A stretch of 64,000 nucleotides of DNA from an uncultured Oscillospiraceae bacterium (lineage in GTDB: Bacteria > Bacillota > Clostridia > Oscillospirales > Acutalibacteraceae). The position numbers and the translations under genes are program-made. Location: positions 43,162 to 107,161 of the forward strand of contig CAJUNS010000002.1 in assembly GCA_910587995.1 (NCBI GenBank). Direction: 5' to 3'. The first letter of the stretch is position 1. Every line of letters begins with the position of its first letter. Below the pieces are notes generated by a model. The model saw nothing but the letters and a program-made list of their open reading frames with translations, was not told the DNA's origin and did no database searches. Positions 51,046 through 59,872 of this stretch are shown here, piece after piece.

Positions 51046-52995
51046 TTAGAACTTCTCGCAGTAGGCCTTCAGAATCTCCGCAAAGTGGCTGCGCACAACC
51101 TGGCCCTTGGGCAGCAGTTCGCCGTTGTCCGTGCCGGTAATCACGCCGGAGCCTACGGCCCACTCCATGGCGGACCGGGCGTAAGCGCTGATTTGATCCT
51201 GGTCGCTAAAGGAGCTCAGATCGTCAGAAGCGGAGAGGTCAACGCCCTTGTGCTCCGCATAGCGGTGGAGAATGACAGCCAGCTCTTCCCGGGTGGCCAG
51301 GCGCTTGGGCTGGAAGGTTCCGTCGCCGCAGCCGGTGACAATCCCGTTCTCAGCCGCCCAGCGGACAGCGTCCTCATACCAGGCGCCAGCGGGCACGTCA
51401 GAGAAAGCGGCGCCGCCGGTAACAGCGGGCTGGCCCTCCAGGCGGTACAGCACAGTGGCGATCATCGCCCGGTCGGTAGCCATATCGGGGCAGAAGGTGG
51501 TGGCGGTCACGCCGCTGATCAGGCCCTTGCGGAACACGAAGTCCACAGCCCCGGCATACCATTCATCAGCGGGAACGTCAGTGAAGGTATGGACAGGGAG
51601 GACGCCCCGTTTGCACTGAACGGCGATCCAGCGCTTGAAGCTGTCGTAACCCGCGTCCTCTGGGCGCTGGTTAGGGCCATCCAGGGTGATGGAAACTGGG
51701 TCGCTCTCCTCATCGGCCTTATAGGTATAGGTGAACTTGCCATCCTTCACCGAAGCGGTGGCGCCGTTGGCATAGGGGCCGTACTCCGCGTCCACAGAGG
51801 TGTCGATGAAGTTTTTGCCGTCATAATCTTCGCCCTTGCCATCGTAGTCGGCGTGGGCGTAAACCCAGCTGAAGTGGTCCAGCACATAACCGGCTACGGC
51901 CACAATGCCCTCGGCCCCTTCGAACTCGCTGTGGTTAAAGAGGGAAAGATGCACGTTCTGGCTGCCAGCGGCTTTCAGCTCATTGTAGGCCTGAATTACG
52001 CCGGAAACGATGCCGGAGTAGTTGTCGCCCGCCGCAACAGTCATATAAATAGGCAGGTCCTTCAGTTCCTCAATTTCCTTTTCCGTCAGATTCCCGGGAG
52101 GATTGCCGCAAACCGGGAAAGCGGCGGCGAAGAAGTCCGGGTAGTTGCGGATCATGGCCCAGGTGCTCATGCCGCCGTAGGAGCAGCCGCCGATGTAGAC
52201 CCGTCCGGCGTCCACATCGCCCATTTCGGCGATAAACTGCTCAATTACGCTCATGGTGGCGGCGGGGCAGTTGCCAGAGCCAGCGCCGGCATGCTTCTGG
52301 GGAGCCAGCACATAAGCGCCGCCAAAAATATCCTGAGACTCCTTTTCGGCCCAGGCGGGCACGTCGTTGGCCGCGATCTGGATGCGGTTGTCATCGCCGA
52401 ACTCGCCAATGCCGTGGAGCCAGATAATCAGGGGATAGCCAGCCTCGGGCTTGGGATAGGCCTCTTTGTCGGGGACAAAGTAGCGGGCGTCCATGGTAGT
52501 CACGATTTCGCCCTCGGAGTAAGAATGCTCGGGGGTGGTGTAGGTTTTGGCCTCAAACTGGTCCACATCGGGGGAGATGTCGCCCTCCACGTTGTCAATC
52601 ACCAGGTCGCCGATTTCCACCTTGTAGCCGGAATAATTGTTGGTCCAGCCATCCATCATGGTGCCGGGAACCAAAGTGAAAACCGCGCTCAGACCGTCCT
52701 CGGCCAGGACCGCGTCAACGATCTCCCGCGGGGCCTCCGCCTCGTGCTCGGGTTCCGTATCGGTGGCGGCCACGGTGTATGTAGCGGTAATCTTGGCGCC
52801 ATCCAGGCTTTCCACTGGCCCGGCAAAGGTTACATTAAGGCCCGTGATGGCCTCGCCCATGGCCATCACGTCCCGCACCACGGTAATGGAACCGGCAGGG
52901 GCGGGGGCTTCGGTTGCGCCGGCCATAACCGTGCAGCCCAGCATCAGCGCCGCGCAAAGGACCAGCGCCAGAAGCTGTTTCATCATTTTTTGCAT
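51046..52995 (-). CDS. Secreted esterase-like alpha/beta hydrolase with three S-layer homology domains
   Basis: A 649-residue surface protein. It has a signal peptide (about 1-28), an N-terminal beta-rich region to about 150, and an alpha/beta hydrolase domain (about 155-390) resembling PHB-depolymerase or feruloyl-type esterases: PLIIWLHGIGEFGDD holds the oxyanion region and GGCSYGGMST the serine elbow. The nucleophile motif is GCSYG. A likely histidine is in LFNHSEFEG. The C-terminus has three SLH repeats (HTFTDVPADEWYAGAVDF; AFSDVPAGAWYEDAVRW; SFSDQDQISAYARSAMEW) that attach it to the wall. It could release feruloyl or acetyl groups from plant polymers at the cell surface. AGGGAG precedes the ATG. 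Confidence 0.88.
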   Translation of the reverse strand: MQKMMKQLLALVLCAALMLGCTVMAGATEAPAPAGSITVVRDVMAMGEAITGLNVTFAGPVESLDGAKITATYTVAATDTEPEHEAEAPREIVDAVLAEDGLSAVFTLVPGTMMDGWTNNYSGYKVEIGDLVIDNVEGDISPDVDQFEAKTYTTPEHSYSEGEIVTTMDARYFVPDKEAYPKPEAGYPLIIWLHGIGEFGDDNRIQIAANDVPAWAEKESQDIFGGAYVLAPQKHAGAGSGNCPAATMSVIEQFIAEMGDVDAGRVYIGGCSYGGMSTWAMIRNYPDFFAAAFPVCGNPPGNLTEKEIEELKDLPIYMTVAAGDNYSGIVSGVIQAYNELKAAGSQNVHLSLFNHSEFEGAEGIVAVAGYVLDHFSWVYAHADYDGKGEDYDGKNFIDTSVDAEYGPYANGATASVKDGKFTYTYKADEESDPVSITLDGPNQRPEDAGYDSFKRWIAVQCKRGVLPVHTFTDVPADEWYAGAVDFVFRKGLISGVTATTFCPDMATDRAMIATVLYRLEGQPAVTGGAAFSDVPAGAWYEDAVRWAAENGIVTGCGDGTFQPKRLATREELAVILHRYAEHKGVDLSASDDLSSFSDQDQISAYARSAMEWAVGSGVITGTDNGELLPKGQVVRSHFAEILKAYCEKF

Positions 52996-53069
52996 TTTAA
53001 CGTTCTCCCTTCGTTTGTAATGTGCGCGCCCGCGCCGGTTTTAGAGCGGACGCCAATTTCTTCCATTTC

Positions 53070-53098
53070 ATTATATCGCCAAAAAGGCGAAAAGTCAA
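53070..53098 (-). promoter_or_regulatory. Strong promoter of the SLH esterase gene with a dyad in the spacer
   Basis: On the minus strand TTGACT, 17-base spacer, TATAAT. The spacer holds TCGCC-TTTTT-GGCGA, a likely operator. Confidence 0.7.
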
Positions 53099-53347
53099 TG
53101 GGCGTTTTTGGGGATTTAGAGCGGAAAACGGTTTTTTTAGCAAGACACTATAGGAAAGGGTACCAAAAAACCGCCTGCCGGGAGTCCTCTTGTTGGGCCG
53201 CCGCGGGCCCCTTACCGGCCGCGCGGAATTTTTTTAAAATTTTCTTCTGAAACCTCTTATCTTTTCGAAAGCGCTGCCGAATATATAAATGACACAACCA
53301 GTTATAAACTCTCGGAAAAGTTTCAAAAAATATTTTTTCAAAAACCC

Positions 53348-53374
53348 TTAACTTTTCCAGAAACCGGCCGATAT
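53348..53374 (+). promoter_or_regulatory. Sigma-28 (SigD/FliA)-type promoter
   Basis: TTAACTTT, 11 bases, GCCGATAT, close to the flagellar sigma consensus TAAAGTTT-N11-GCCGATAA. It points at the 53515 gene, 140 bases away, and lies upstream of flagellin. Confidence 0.65.
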
Positions 53375-53514
53375 TAAAGTTGTACGGCCCAACAAACGGT
53401 TTCAACCGGCGCGGATATCAGCCGCCGGATGAAATAGCACCAAGCCGCCTAAGAGCTGCTCCGGCCAGGCAGAAGGCGGGCGGAAAATCCAAAGCTTGAG
53501 GAGGCTGCAAACCT

Positions 53515-54078
53515 ATGGACGCACAACCGAAAAAGCGCTTGTCCCCGCTGACCCTGGTACTTTCCCTTATCATCGTACTGCTGCTGGCGGTGGCTGTGTT
53601 TTTAGCGGTGAGCAAGTTCGGCGCGGAGAAGGAGCCCGAAGCGGAGAACCTGGGCAACCCCAGCACGCCCCTGATTGGGTACGAGGAGGGTGTAACCGTG
53701 GTGGACGACCCGGACGCTTTGCAAAAAGCGGTGGATAAGGCGTATGAGAAAGCTGCGGAGGGCGGAATTCCTATGGAATTTACCAAAGAAGCCTTTAGCG
53801 AGGATGGGACTACCCTGTCGTGCTATATTGCGAACCCTGCCACGGCCAAATATGATATCTATGTCCAGCTTTTTGCCGATGCGGCTTTGACGGATGAACT
53901 CTATCTTTCTGGGCTTATCCCTCCCGGCAAGGCAATGCGGGAGATCACTCTTAAGCATTCTTTAGAGGAGGGGAACTACGAGGTCTTTGCGGTTTATACC
54001 CAAGTGGAAGAAGACTGTTCCACGATCCACGGTCAAGCGATTGTTACGATGGATTTCCGCGTGGGACAATTAGAGTAA
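53515..54078 (+). CDS. Membrane-anchored protein with an extracytoplasmic beta domain
   Basis: 187 residues: one N-terminal membrane helix (about 12-33, LVLSLIIVLLLAVAVFLAV), an acidic linker and a C-terminal domain of about 100 residues with beta strands (CYIANPATAKYDIYVQLF, GNYEVFAVYTQV) like a small Ig-like fold. I do not recognise the family. Upstream lies a sigma-28-type promoter, and downstream a secreted protein and flagellin, so it is probably expressed with the motility genes. GAGGAGG lies before the ATG. Confidence 0.72.
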   Translation: MDAQPKKRLSPLTLVLSLIIVLLLAVAVFLAVSKFGAEKEPEAENLGNPSTPLIGYEEGVTVVDDPDALQKAVDKAYEKAAEGGIPMEFTKEAFSEDGTTLSCYIANPATAKYDIYVQLFADAALTDELYLSGLIPPGKAMREITLKHSLEEGNYEVFAVYTQVEEDCSTIHGQAIVTMDFRVGQLE

Positions 54079-54126
54079 GTACAATTTCTCAATGAAAATC
54101 AACTTAACGAAGGAGCGTTATTTATC

Positions 54127-54828
54127 ATGAAAAAGGTTCTTAGCTTTGTCCTGGCAATTGCCTTGGTTTTGGCTGTGGCGGTTCCCGCTTTTGCTACTGC
54201 TGCCCCTGGAACGACAGAGATTGTTGATCCCGCGAGGCTGGCTACTGGTGTTACTAACAAGATCACTGGCCAGACCAGCGTCGGTACGCTGAAGGTTACG
54301 GTTCCCACCACCAACACTGTGATTCTGAACCCCTATGGCCTGTCTTTGAAGATTAAGGATGGTGTCATTGACAACGACAATGGCACTGCGTCTACTGCTA
54401 CTGTTATTACTCCTATGCAGTACATCAAGAGTGAGAGCACTTCTAAAGTGAAGGTTTCTGTGGTTGCCACTGGCACTGTTGGCGGCAATGCAAAACTTAG
54501 CCCCACCGCAATTGATAATACCGATACTGACAATTGCCCCACCACCAACTCTGTTTGCCTTGCTTTGGTATGGGGTGCTGCTAGCGGCACAGAGCCCACA
54601 GCAGCGGTGGCTTTCCCCAGCGATCTGGATAGCGACACTAAGCATGTAGTGCTTGCTACTCGGGCTAGCGAAAAGACGGAGATGGAAACTCTTGCTTCTG
54701 GTGAGACCGCTGCTCAGTACATGGCGTTCAACCTGGCTGGCAATGCTGTAAAGGCCCCCGCTACCCCCTGGACCGCTAAGGACACGGTTGGCGCTACCCT
54801 GGCTTTCACCTTTGACCTGGTTGCTTAA
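54127..54828 (+). CDS. Secreted Thr/Ala-rich protein, possibly a surface structural protein
   Basis: 233 residues with a signal peptide cut near AFATA (residue 23). The mature part is rich in Thr, Val, Ala and Asn with alternating strands (TLKVTVPTTNTVILNPYG, KVKVSVVATGTVGG), a composition seen in pilin-like or other surface polymer subunits. Codon use favours T-ending codons (GCT, ACT, GTT) unlike the GC-rich genes around, pointing to high expression rather than only to transfer. It lies 48 bases after the anchored protein with GAAGGAG upstream. The family is unrecognised. Confidence 0.72.
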   Translation: MKKVLSFVLAIALVLAVAVPAFATAAPGTTEIVDPARLATGVTNKITGQTSVGTLKVTVPTTNTVILNPYGLSLKIKDGVIDNDNGTASTATVITPMQYIKSESTSKVKVSVVATGTVGGNAKLSPTAIDNTDTDNCPTTNSVCLALVWGAASGTEPTAAVAFPSDLDSDTKHVVLATRASEKTEMETLASGETAAQYMAFNLAGNAVKAPATPWTAKDTVGATLAFTFDLVA

Positions 54829-54836
54829 GGTTTCAT

Positions 54837-54855
54837 AATGGCCGAGTGCCATTTT
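54837..54855 (+). terminator. Short terminator-like hairpin after the secreted protein gene
   Basis: AATGGC and GCCATT pair with a five-base loop, then TT. Weak. Confidence 0.4.
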
Positions 54856-54994
54856 GGAATAATATGTGTAAATGTGCGTGCGGCCCGCTAGCCTGGCCGG
54901 ATATCGGGCTGCTTGACACATTTTTCCTACCGTCCCACCCTGCGCGGAAGGAACTGCACAGGTTATAAAAATACATTCCTGAAGGAGCGGAATT

Positions 54995-55930
54995 ATGCGT
55001 ATTCAACACAACATCATGGCTATGAACAGCTACCGGAACTACAACAACAACACCAAGGCCCTGTCCGCCAACCTGGAAAAGCTGAGCTCCGGCTACAGAA
55101 TCAACCGCGCTGGCGACGACGCCGCCGGTCTGGCCATTTCTGAGAAGATGCGCGCTCAGATCACCGGTCTGGACGCTGCCAAGAAGAACGCCAAGGATGC
55201 CAACGGCCTGATTAAGACCGCTGAGGGCGCTCTGCAGGAGGTTCAGGACATGCTGAACCGCATGGTCTATCTGGCCGAGCAGTCTGCCAACGGCACCTAT
55301 GACAGCGATATCGACCGCAAGGCCCTGCAGGATGAGGTGGACTCTCTGACTGCTGAAATCAACCGTATCGGCCAGACTGCCAACTTCAACGGCAAAAAGC
55401 TGTTGGATGGCTCCATGGGCAGCGAGCCCATGAAGTTCCAGATCGGCGATTCTGCTGCTGCTGCGGACCAGCTGGATATGTCTGTGGCCTTGGGCGACCT
55501 GAAGACCTTTGACCTGACTGGTTTTATTGAGACCGACAATATCTCAGCTGTCGGCCCAACTAATGGTAATGGAACCCCTGCCAACATCAATGTTCTCGAT
55601 CCTGATAAGGCGCTTGAGGCAGTTGATAAGCTGCGCGGTACTGCTGGCGGCAACGGCCCCGCTGGTGTTGAGCCTACCGATGGCCTGATCAACAAAATCT
55701 CCGCTTTCCGCGGCAAGCTGGGCGCTGTGTCCAACCGTCTGGACCACACCGTTAACAACCTGTCCGTCATGCAGGAGAACATTCAGGACGCTGAGTCCAC
55801 CATCCGCGACACCGACGTGGCCGACGAGATGATGAAGTACACCAAGAACAACATCCTCATCCAGTCCGCGCAGGCCATGCTGGCTCAGTCCAACGCGGTA
55901 CCCCAGGGTGTGCTGCAGCTGCTGCAGTAA
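54995..55930 (+). CDS. Flagellin
   Basis: 311 residues, the filament subunit exported through the flagellar apparatus. The conserved N-terminal D0/D1 coiled region (MRIQHNIMAMNSYRNYNNNT, then LSSGYRINRAGDDAAGLAIS) and C-terminal D1/D0 region (ENIQDAESTIRDTDVADEMM, then ending NAVPQGVLQLLQ) are intact, with a short variable centre of about 100 residues. Lack of a long D2/D3 is typical of short clostridial flagellins. GAAGGAG precedes the ATG. The codon bias is of a highly expressed gene. A clean sigma-28 promoter could not be placed directly upstream; the one at 53348 may serve. Confidence 0.95.
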   Translation: MRIQHNIMAMNSYRNYNNNTKALSANLEKLSSGYRINRAGDDAAGLAISEKMRAQITGLDAAKKNAKDANGLIKTAEGALQEVQDMLNRMVYLAEQSANGTYDSDIDRKALQDEVDSLTAEINRIGQTANFNGKKLLDGSMGSEPMKFQIGDSAAAADQLDMSVALGDLKTFDLTGFIETDNISAVGPTNGNGTPANINVLDPDKALEAVDKLRGTAGGNGPAGVEPTDGLINKISAFRGKLGAVSNRLDHTVNNLSVMQENIQDAESTIRDTDVADEMMKYTKNNILIQSAQAMLAQSNAVPQGVLQLLQ

Positions 55931-55960
55931 GTTCTCTTTCCATCGTAATAACGCACTTTT

Positions 55961-55996
55961 GGGGGTGGGCTTCGGCCCGCCCCTTCTTTTTTTATT
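55961..55996 (+). terminator. Terminator after flagellin
   Basis: GGGGTGGGC, TTCG tetraloop, GCCCGCCCC, then TTCTTTTTTT. Confidence 0.88.
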
Positions 55997-56002
55997 TTTG
56001 CC

Positions 56003-56031
56003 TTGCGGCTCCCCCGGGAATCTGGTATAAT
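56003..56031 (+). promoter_or_regulatory. Promoter of the degV-family gene
   Basis: TTGCGG, 17-base spacer, TATAAT, 44 bases before the ATG. Confidence 0.65.
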
Positions 56032-56074
56032 GAAAAAAAAGCCTGCCAAGCCCCACTGGAAAGGAGCGCTTGCC

Positions 56075-56917
56075 ATGTCCGTGCGCATCATCACCGATTC
56101 CGCCGCCGACCTGCCCGTTCCCCACCCCCAGGCGGTTACGGTTCTGCCCATGACCGTCAGCTTTGAGGACCGCCACTATCAGGATGGCGTTGACCTGACC
56201 CACCGTCAGTTTTACGAGCGGCTCATTGAAAGCGATGCCCTGCCCATTACCAGCCAGGTCAGCCCCGGTCAGTTTGCCGAGGCTTTTCACGCCGCTGTGG
56301 AGGCTGGCGAGGACGTGGTAGCCGTTACCCTCTCCGGGAAGCTCTCTGGCACCTACCAAAGCGCCTGCCTGGCCGCCCAGGACTACCCGGACCGGGTGTG
56401 GGTGGTAGACAGCGAAAACGCCACCATCGGCCAGCTGATTTTGGTGGAGCGCGCCCTGGAGCTGTTAAACCAGGGCCTGGGCGCCGGAGACATTGCCGCC
56501 CGTCTGGACCAAGAGAAAAAGTCCGTCCGCCTCATCGCCCTGCTGGATACATTGGAATACCTCAAGCGGGGCGGACGCATTTCCCCCGCCACCGCTTTGG
56601 TAGGCGGGCTGCTGGCGGTCAAGCCGGTGGTAGCGGTCCGCCAGGGCGAGGTGGTGGTGCTGGGCAAGGCCCGGGGCTCCAAAAACGGCAACAGCCTGCT
56701 GGTGCAGGAGATTGAAAAAACCGCCGGGGTGGACTTTACCCGGCCCTACCGCTTGGGCTACACGGGGCTCAGCGATGCCTTGCTGCAAAAATATGTTGCC
56801 GACAGCCGCCAGCTTTGGCAGGACCACACAGAGTCCTTGCCCATCTGCACCGTGGGCGGCACCATTGGCACCCATGTGGGACCGGGCGCGGTGGCGGTAG
56901 CCTTTTTCTGCCGCTAG
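56075..56917 (+). CDS. DegV family fatty-acid-binding protein
   Basis: 280 residues of the DegV (FakB-like) family, which hold a fatty acid for phosphorylation by the FakA kinase. The start VRIITDSAADLP, then VTLSGKLSGTYQSA, and the lid region KRGGRISPATALVGGLLAVKP are typical. FakA is not in the window. ATG at 56075 with AAAGGAG upstream is preferred; the frame extends upstream through the promoter. Confidence 0.9.
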   Translation: MSVRIITDSAADLPVPHPQAVTVLPMTVSFEDRHYQDGVDLTHRQFYERLIESDALPITSQVSPGQFAEAFHAAVEAGEDVVAVTLSGKLSGTYQSACLAAQDYPDRVWVVDSENATIGQLILVERALELLNQGLGAGDIAARLDQEKKSVRLIALLDTLEYLKRGGRISPATALVGGLLAVKPVVAVRQGEVVVLGKARGSKNGNSLLVQEIEKTAGVDFTRPYRLGYTGLSDALLQKYVADSRQLWQDHTESLPICTVGGTIGTHVGPGAVAVAFFCR

Positions 56918-56940
56918 AGTCTGCTTTAAGACAGACTCTA
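56915..56940 (+). other. Hairpin after the degV gene
   Basis: TAGAGTCTG and CAGACTCTA pair with an eight-base loop and include the stop codon. There is no T run, so it may be a transcript-end stabiliser rather than a terminator. Confidence 0.4.
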
Positions 56941-57006
56941 AGGGCGCGTCCGCGGCTTTTGGATTTATGTTGACCAATTTTACCTATCATAAAGGAGCAA
57001 ATTACC

Positions 57007-57531
57007 ATGGAAAACCCAGTGATCAATACCCTGCTCACCCGCCGGAGCATTCGGCAGTACCGTCCCAACCCGGTGGAGCCGGAGCTGCTGGATCTGATTC
57101 TCAAGGCCGGCACCTATGCCCCCACCGGCCGGGGCAGCCAGTCGCCCACCATTGTGGCCGTAACCAATGAGGCGGACCGGCAGGCCCTGCAAGCCCTGAA
57201 CTGCGCCGCCCGGGGCGGCAGCGGGGACCCTTACTATGGCGCGCCCACCATTTTGCTGGTGTTCGCGGACCCCAGCCGCCATACCGGCGTAGAGGACGCG
57301 GTTTGTGTGCTGAACACCATGATGGTGGCTTCCCACGCCTTAGGCGCGGCCAGCTGCTGGATCCATGGGGAGTATGAAATGTTCCAGCTGCCCCAGGGCC
57401 AGGCTCTGCTACGCAAGTGGGGCCTGCCGGAGGACCTGCGGGGTGTGGGCGCATTGGCCCTGGGCTATGCCGGGTGTCCCCTGCCCCAAGAGCCCCAGCC
57501 CCGGCGGGAAGGCTATGTGGTGAAGGTCTAA
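57007..57531 (+). CDS. Nitroreductase family protein
   Basis: 174 residues of the FMN-dependent nitroreductase family. The N-terminal LLTRRSIRQYRPNPVEPELL motif binds FMN phosphate, and the last part GVGALALGYA is typical. It uses NAD(P)H to reduce nitro compounds, quinones or similar; the natural substrate is unknown. AAAGGAG precedes the ATG. It lies 89 bases after degV and may share its transcript. A weak terminator follows. Confidence 0.9.
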   Translation: MENPVINTLLTRRSIRQYRPNPVEPELLDLILKAGTYAPTGRGSQSPTIVAVTNEADRQALQALNCAARGGSGDPYYGAPTILLVFADPSRHTGVEDAVCVLNTMMVASHALGAASCWIHGEYEMFQLPQGQALLRKWGLPEDLRGVGALALGYAGCPLPQEPQPRREGYVVKV

Positions 57532-57566
57532 GCCCAGGGAAAGGGCCCAGAATTTGTAAATTTTTT

Positions 57567-57607
57567 AAGCCGCCCAGGCTTTTCGCCGGAGCGGCTTGTT
57601 TTTTTCT
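57567..57607 (+). terminator. Terminator after the nitroreductase gene
   Basis: AAGCCGC and GCGGCTT stem with a 17-base loop, then GTTTTTTT. It overlaps the next promoter. Confidence 0.65.
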
Positions 57608-57624
57608 GGCAAAAAAGCTATAAT
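57596..57624 (+). promoter_or_regulatory. Promoter of the orphan lipoprotein gene
   Basis: TTGTTT, 17-base spacer, TATAAT. The -35 lies in the T run of the preceding terminator. Confidence 0.55.
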
Positions 57625-57672
57625 AAAGGGTAAGGGGTCCCCAAGGATTCCCAGGAAAGGAAAGGGAACGCG

Positions 57673-59034
57673 ATGAAAGGAAAAATTGCCCTGTTCCTGG
57701 CCGCGGCCCTGCTGGCCGGGAGCCTCTCCGGCTGCGGGCGGGAGGAGCAGGTAATATATGAAAGTTTGGCCAGCGCCCAAAACGATGGCCAAAGCGCCCA
57801 GCTGGTTATCGGCGCGTACCAGCTGGAGGAGGACCAGGAGGCTGTGCTGGAAGAGGCCATCCAGCGCTACCAGGCGGATTTTCCAGAAACAGAGGTCCGG
57901 GTGGAGCGCTATGCCAGCCAGGAGAAGCTGGCCGGAGCCGCCGCCAGCGGAGAGGCCGATCTGTTTCAAGTGGAGTCCCCCCAGGCAGTGGACTATGCCC
58001 AGCGGGGCCTGCTCCGGGATCTGATGGAGTACACCGGCATGTGGGACTATGAGGCCAGCCTGACCGAGGGAGCCCGCCGGGCCATGCGGTTTATGGGCGA
58101 GGGCGCCATTTATTTGGTGCCGGTGGATTTCCAGCAGGACGCGCTGTTTTACCGCACGGACTGGATTGAGGCCTACAATGAGACCCGCCGGGGCACGGAG
58201 CGGGCCTATGTGGAGACCTGGGAGCAGCTGGTGGATGCGGCCGGGAAGCTGGACCGGGAGAACGGCGCGGGCAAGCTGGCCATAAGCGCCAGCGCGACGG
58301 ATGAATACTTTGACTCGGTGCTGTGGAGCACCCTGGGCCAAGGGGCTTTGGCGGACCCGGCAGCCGGGTATTTTCTGCGGGGCGAGGGGGCTGGGACCGT
58401 GTTTGCCTCGGACAAGGCCCCGGAGGCGGTGGAGCTGTTTGCCAAGGTAATGGGAATCCGCCTGGACAGCCGCCAGACAGAAGAGGAGGCTGTGGAGGCC
58501 TTTGCGGCGGGGGAGGCCTTTGCCCTGCTGGCGGACGCCCGCACGGGGGAGGCCTTGGCCCAGTCCATGCCCGAGGGCTCCTGGAAAGCCGCTGGCATTC
58601 CCCAGGGAGCGGGGGAGATGGCGGTATTCCACCACAGCTGGTGGGGCTGGGGCGTGAGCACAGCCTCTGCCCATGGCGAAAAGGCGGTGCACTTCCTCAG
58701 CTTTTTGACCAACAGCGACAACAATACCCACTGGGCCAAGGTGTGCGGCGCGCTGCCTATTTATAAAGAAGCGCTCCACATGGAGCCCACCCTGTTGGAG
58801 GGGCCTCGGGAAGTGGAAATGCGGATGCTCAAGGACGCGGCGGAGTTCCGCAACGCCAGCCGCCCCTGGATGTACCAGGCGGAGGAGGCGTTCGGGCCGG
58901 TGCTGGACAAGGCCTTGGAGGACTACCTGCAAGGCGGACTGGACGCCGCTGGACTGCTGGGCCAGCTGGACGCCTACTGGTCGGAGGCCTATGAAGCGGA
59001 AGGCCAGCGCTGGCAGGAGCGTCAAAAGCGCTGA
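57673..59034 (+). CDS. Family 1 extracellular solute-binding lipoprotein (orphan)
   Basis: 453 residues. The lipobox LSGC gives a lipidated cysteine at residue 21. The body has the sugar-binding protein fold (VDFQQDALFYRTDWIEAYNE; later FHHSWWGWGVSTAS). Such proteins normally bind oligosaccharides for an ABC importer, but no permease or ATPase gene is adjacent and the following genes are unrelated, so it either pairs with a distant system or has another task such as sensing. AGGAAAGG precedes the ATG. Confidence 0.85.
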   Translation: MKGKIALFLAAALLAGSLSGCGREEQVIYESLASAQNDGQSAQLVIGAYQLEEDQEAVLEEAIQRYQADFPETEVRVERYASQEKLAGAAASGEADLFQVESPQAVDYAQRGLLRDLMEYTGMWDYEASLTEGARRAMRFMGEGAIYLVPVDFQQDALFYRTDWIEAYNETRRGTERAYVETWEQLVDAAGKLDRENGAGKLAISASATDEYFDSVLWSTLGQGALADPAAGYFLRGEGAGTVFASDKAPEAVELFAKVMGIRLDSRQTEEEAVEAFAAGEAFALLADARTGEALAQSMPEGSWKAAGIPQGAGEMAVFHHSWWGWGVSTASAHGEKAVHFLSFLTNSDNNTHWAKVCGALPIYKEALHMEPTLLEGPREVEMRMLKDAAEFRNASRPWMYQAEEAFGPVLDKALEDYLQGGLDAAGLLGQLDAYWSEAYEAEGQRWQERQKR

Positions 59035-59098
59035 ATCAAGAGAGTGGCAAGCTGTGGCGCAGCCCATCACGCCCCGCCCACAACACAAGGAGGACCCT

Positions 59099-59872
59099 AT
59101 GAATGTAAAACTGTTGGCCTACACCCCTGACCCGGAGCGGACCGTGGCCTGCGCGGCCAAGCTCTGCTATGCCGCCGCGGACATCGACACGGTATATGAG
59201 GGCCTGACCCCGGAAAAAACGGAGCGCTTTCTCCACATGCTCAACAGCCTGGGCCATGAGAGCCCGGTGGAACATGTGAGCTTCACCTTTGGCATTGAGG
59301 GCGTGTCCCGGTCCCTGCTGGCCCAGATCACCCGCCATCGCATCGCCTCCTTCAGCGTGCAAAGCCAGCGCTATGTGAAGGAGTCTGCCTTTGAGTTTGT
59401 CATTCCCCCGGAAATTGCCGCCCTGCCCCAGGCGGCGGCGGAGTTCCGCCGGGCCATGGAGGAGGACGCGGCCCACTATGAGCGGCTGGCCGGGCTGTTG
59501 CAGCAGAAGCATGAGCGGGAGCTGCTGGCCCAGGGGCTCTCCCCGGAGGAGTCAGCTAAAAAAGCGGAGAAAATGGCCATTGAGGACGCCCGCTTTGTGC
59601 TGCCCAACGCCTGCGCCACCAAGATGATCTGCACCATGAACGCCCGGGAGCTGCGGCACTTCTTCGCCCACCGCTGCTGCAGCCGGGCCCAGTGGGAGAT
59701 CCGGGAGCTGGCCACCCAAATGCTGATGCTGGCCCGAGAGGCCGCCCCCACCCTCTTTGCCCAGGCGGGGCCGCCCTGCCTGCGGGGGGCCTGCCCGGAG
59801 GGGAAAATGTCCTGCGGCCGGACGGCGGAAATGCGGGAGAGATTCTTGGGCCCGGAGGTGGGGAAGAAATGA
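59099..59872 (+). CDS. thyX: FAD-dependent thymidylate synthase
   Basis: A 257-residue enzyme that makes dTMP from dUMP using methylene-tetrahydrofolate and FADH2. The ThyX signature RHRIASFSVQSQRYV is intact. Length is slightly above the usual 220-250. AAGGAGG lies before the ATG at 59099. Its stop overlaps the start of the thymidylate-kinase-like gene by four bases, so synthesis and phosphorylation of dTMP are co-translated, a logical pairing. No thyA is seen. Confidence 0.94.
   Translation: MNVKLLAYTPDPERTVACAAKLCYAAADIDTVYEGLTPEKTERFLHMLNSLGHESPVEHVSFTFGIEGVSRSLLAQITRHRIASFSVQSQRYVKESAFEFVIPPEIAALPQAAAEFRRAMEEDAAHYERLAGLLQQKHERELLAQGLSPEESAKKAEKMAIEDARFVLPNACATKMICTMNARELRHFFAHRCCSRAQWEIRELATQMLMLAREAAPTLFAQAGPPCLRGACPEGKMSCGRTAEMRERFLGPEVGKK

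Noticed and set aside
51016-53250. Long plus-strand open frame opposite the SLH esterase gene
   Set aside because: The minus strand has a signal peptide, hydrolase motif and SLH repeats; this frame has none.
54829-54994. Sigma-28 promoter directly before flagellin
   Set aside because: GCCGGATAT near 54896 has an extra base and no -35 match at the right distance.
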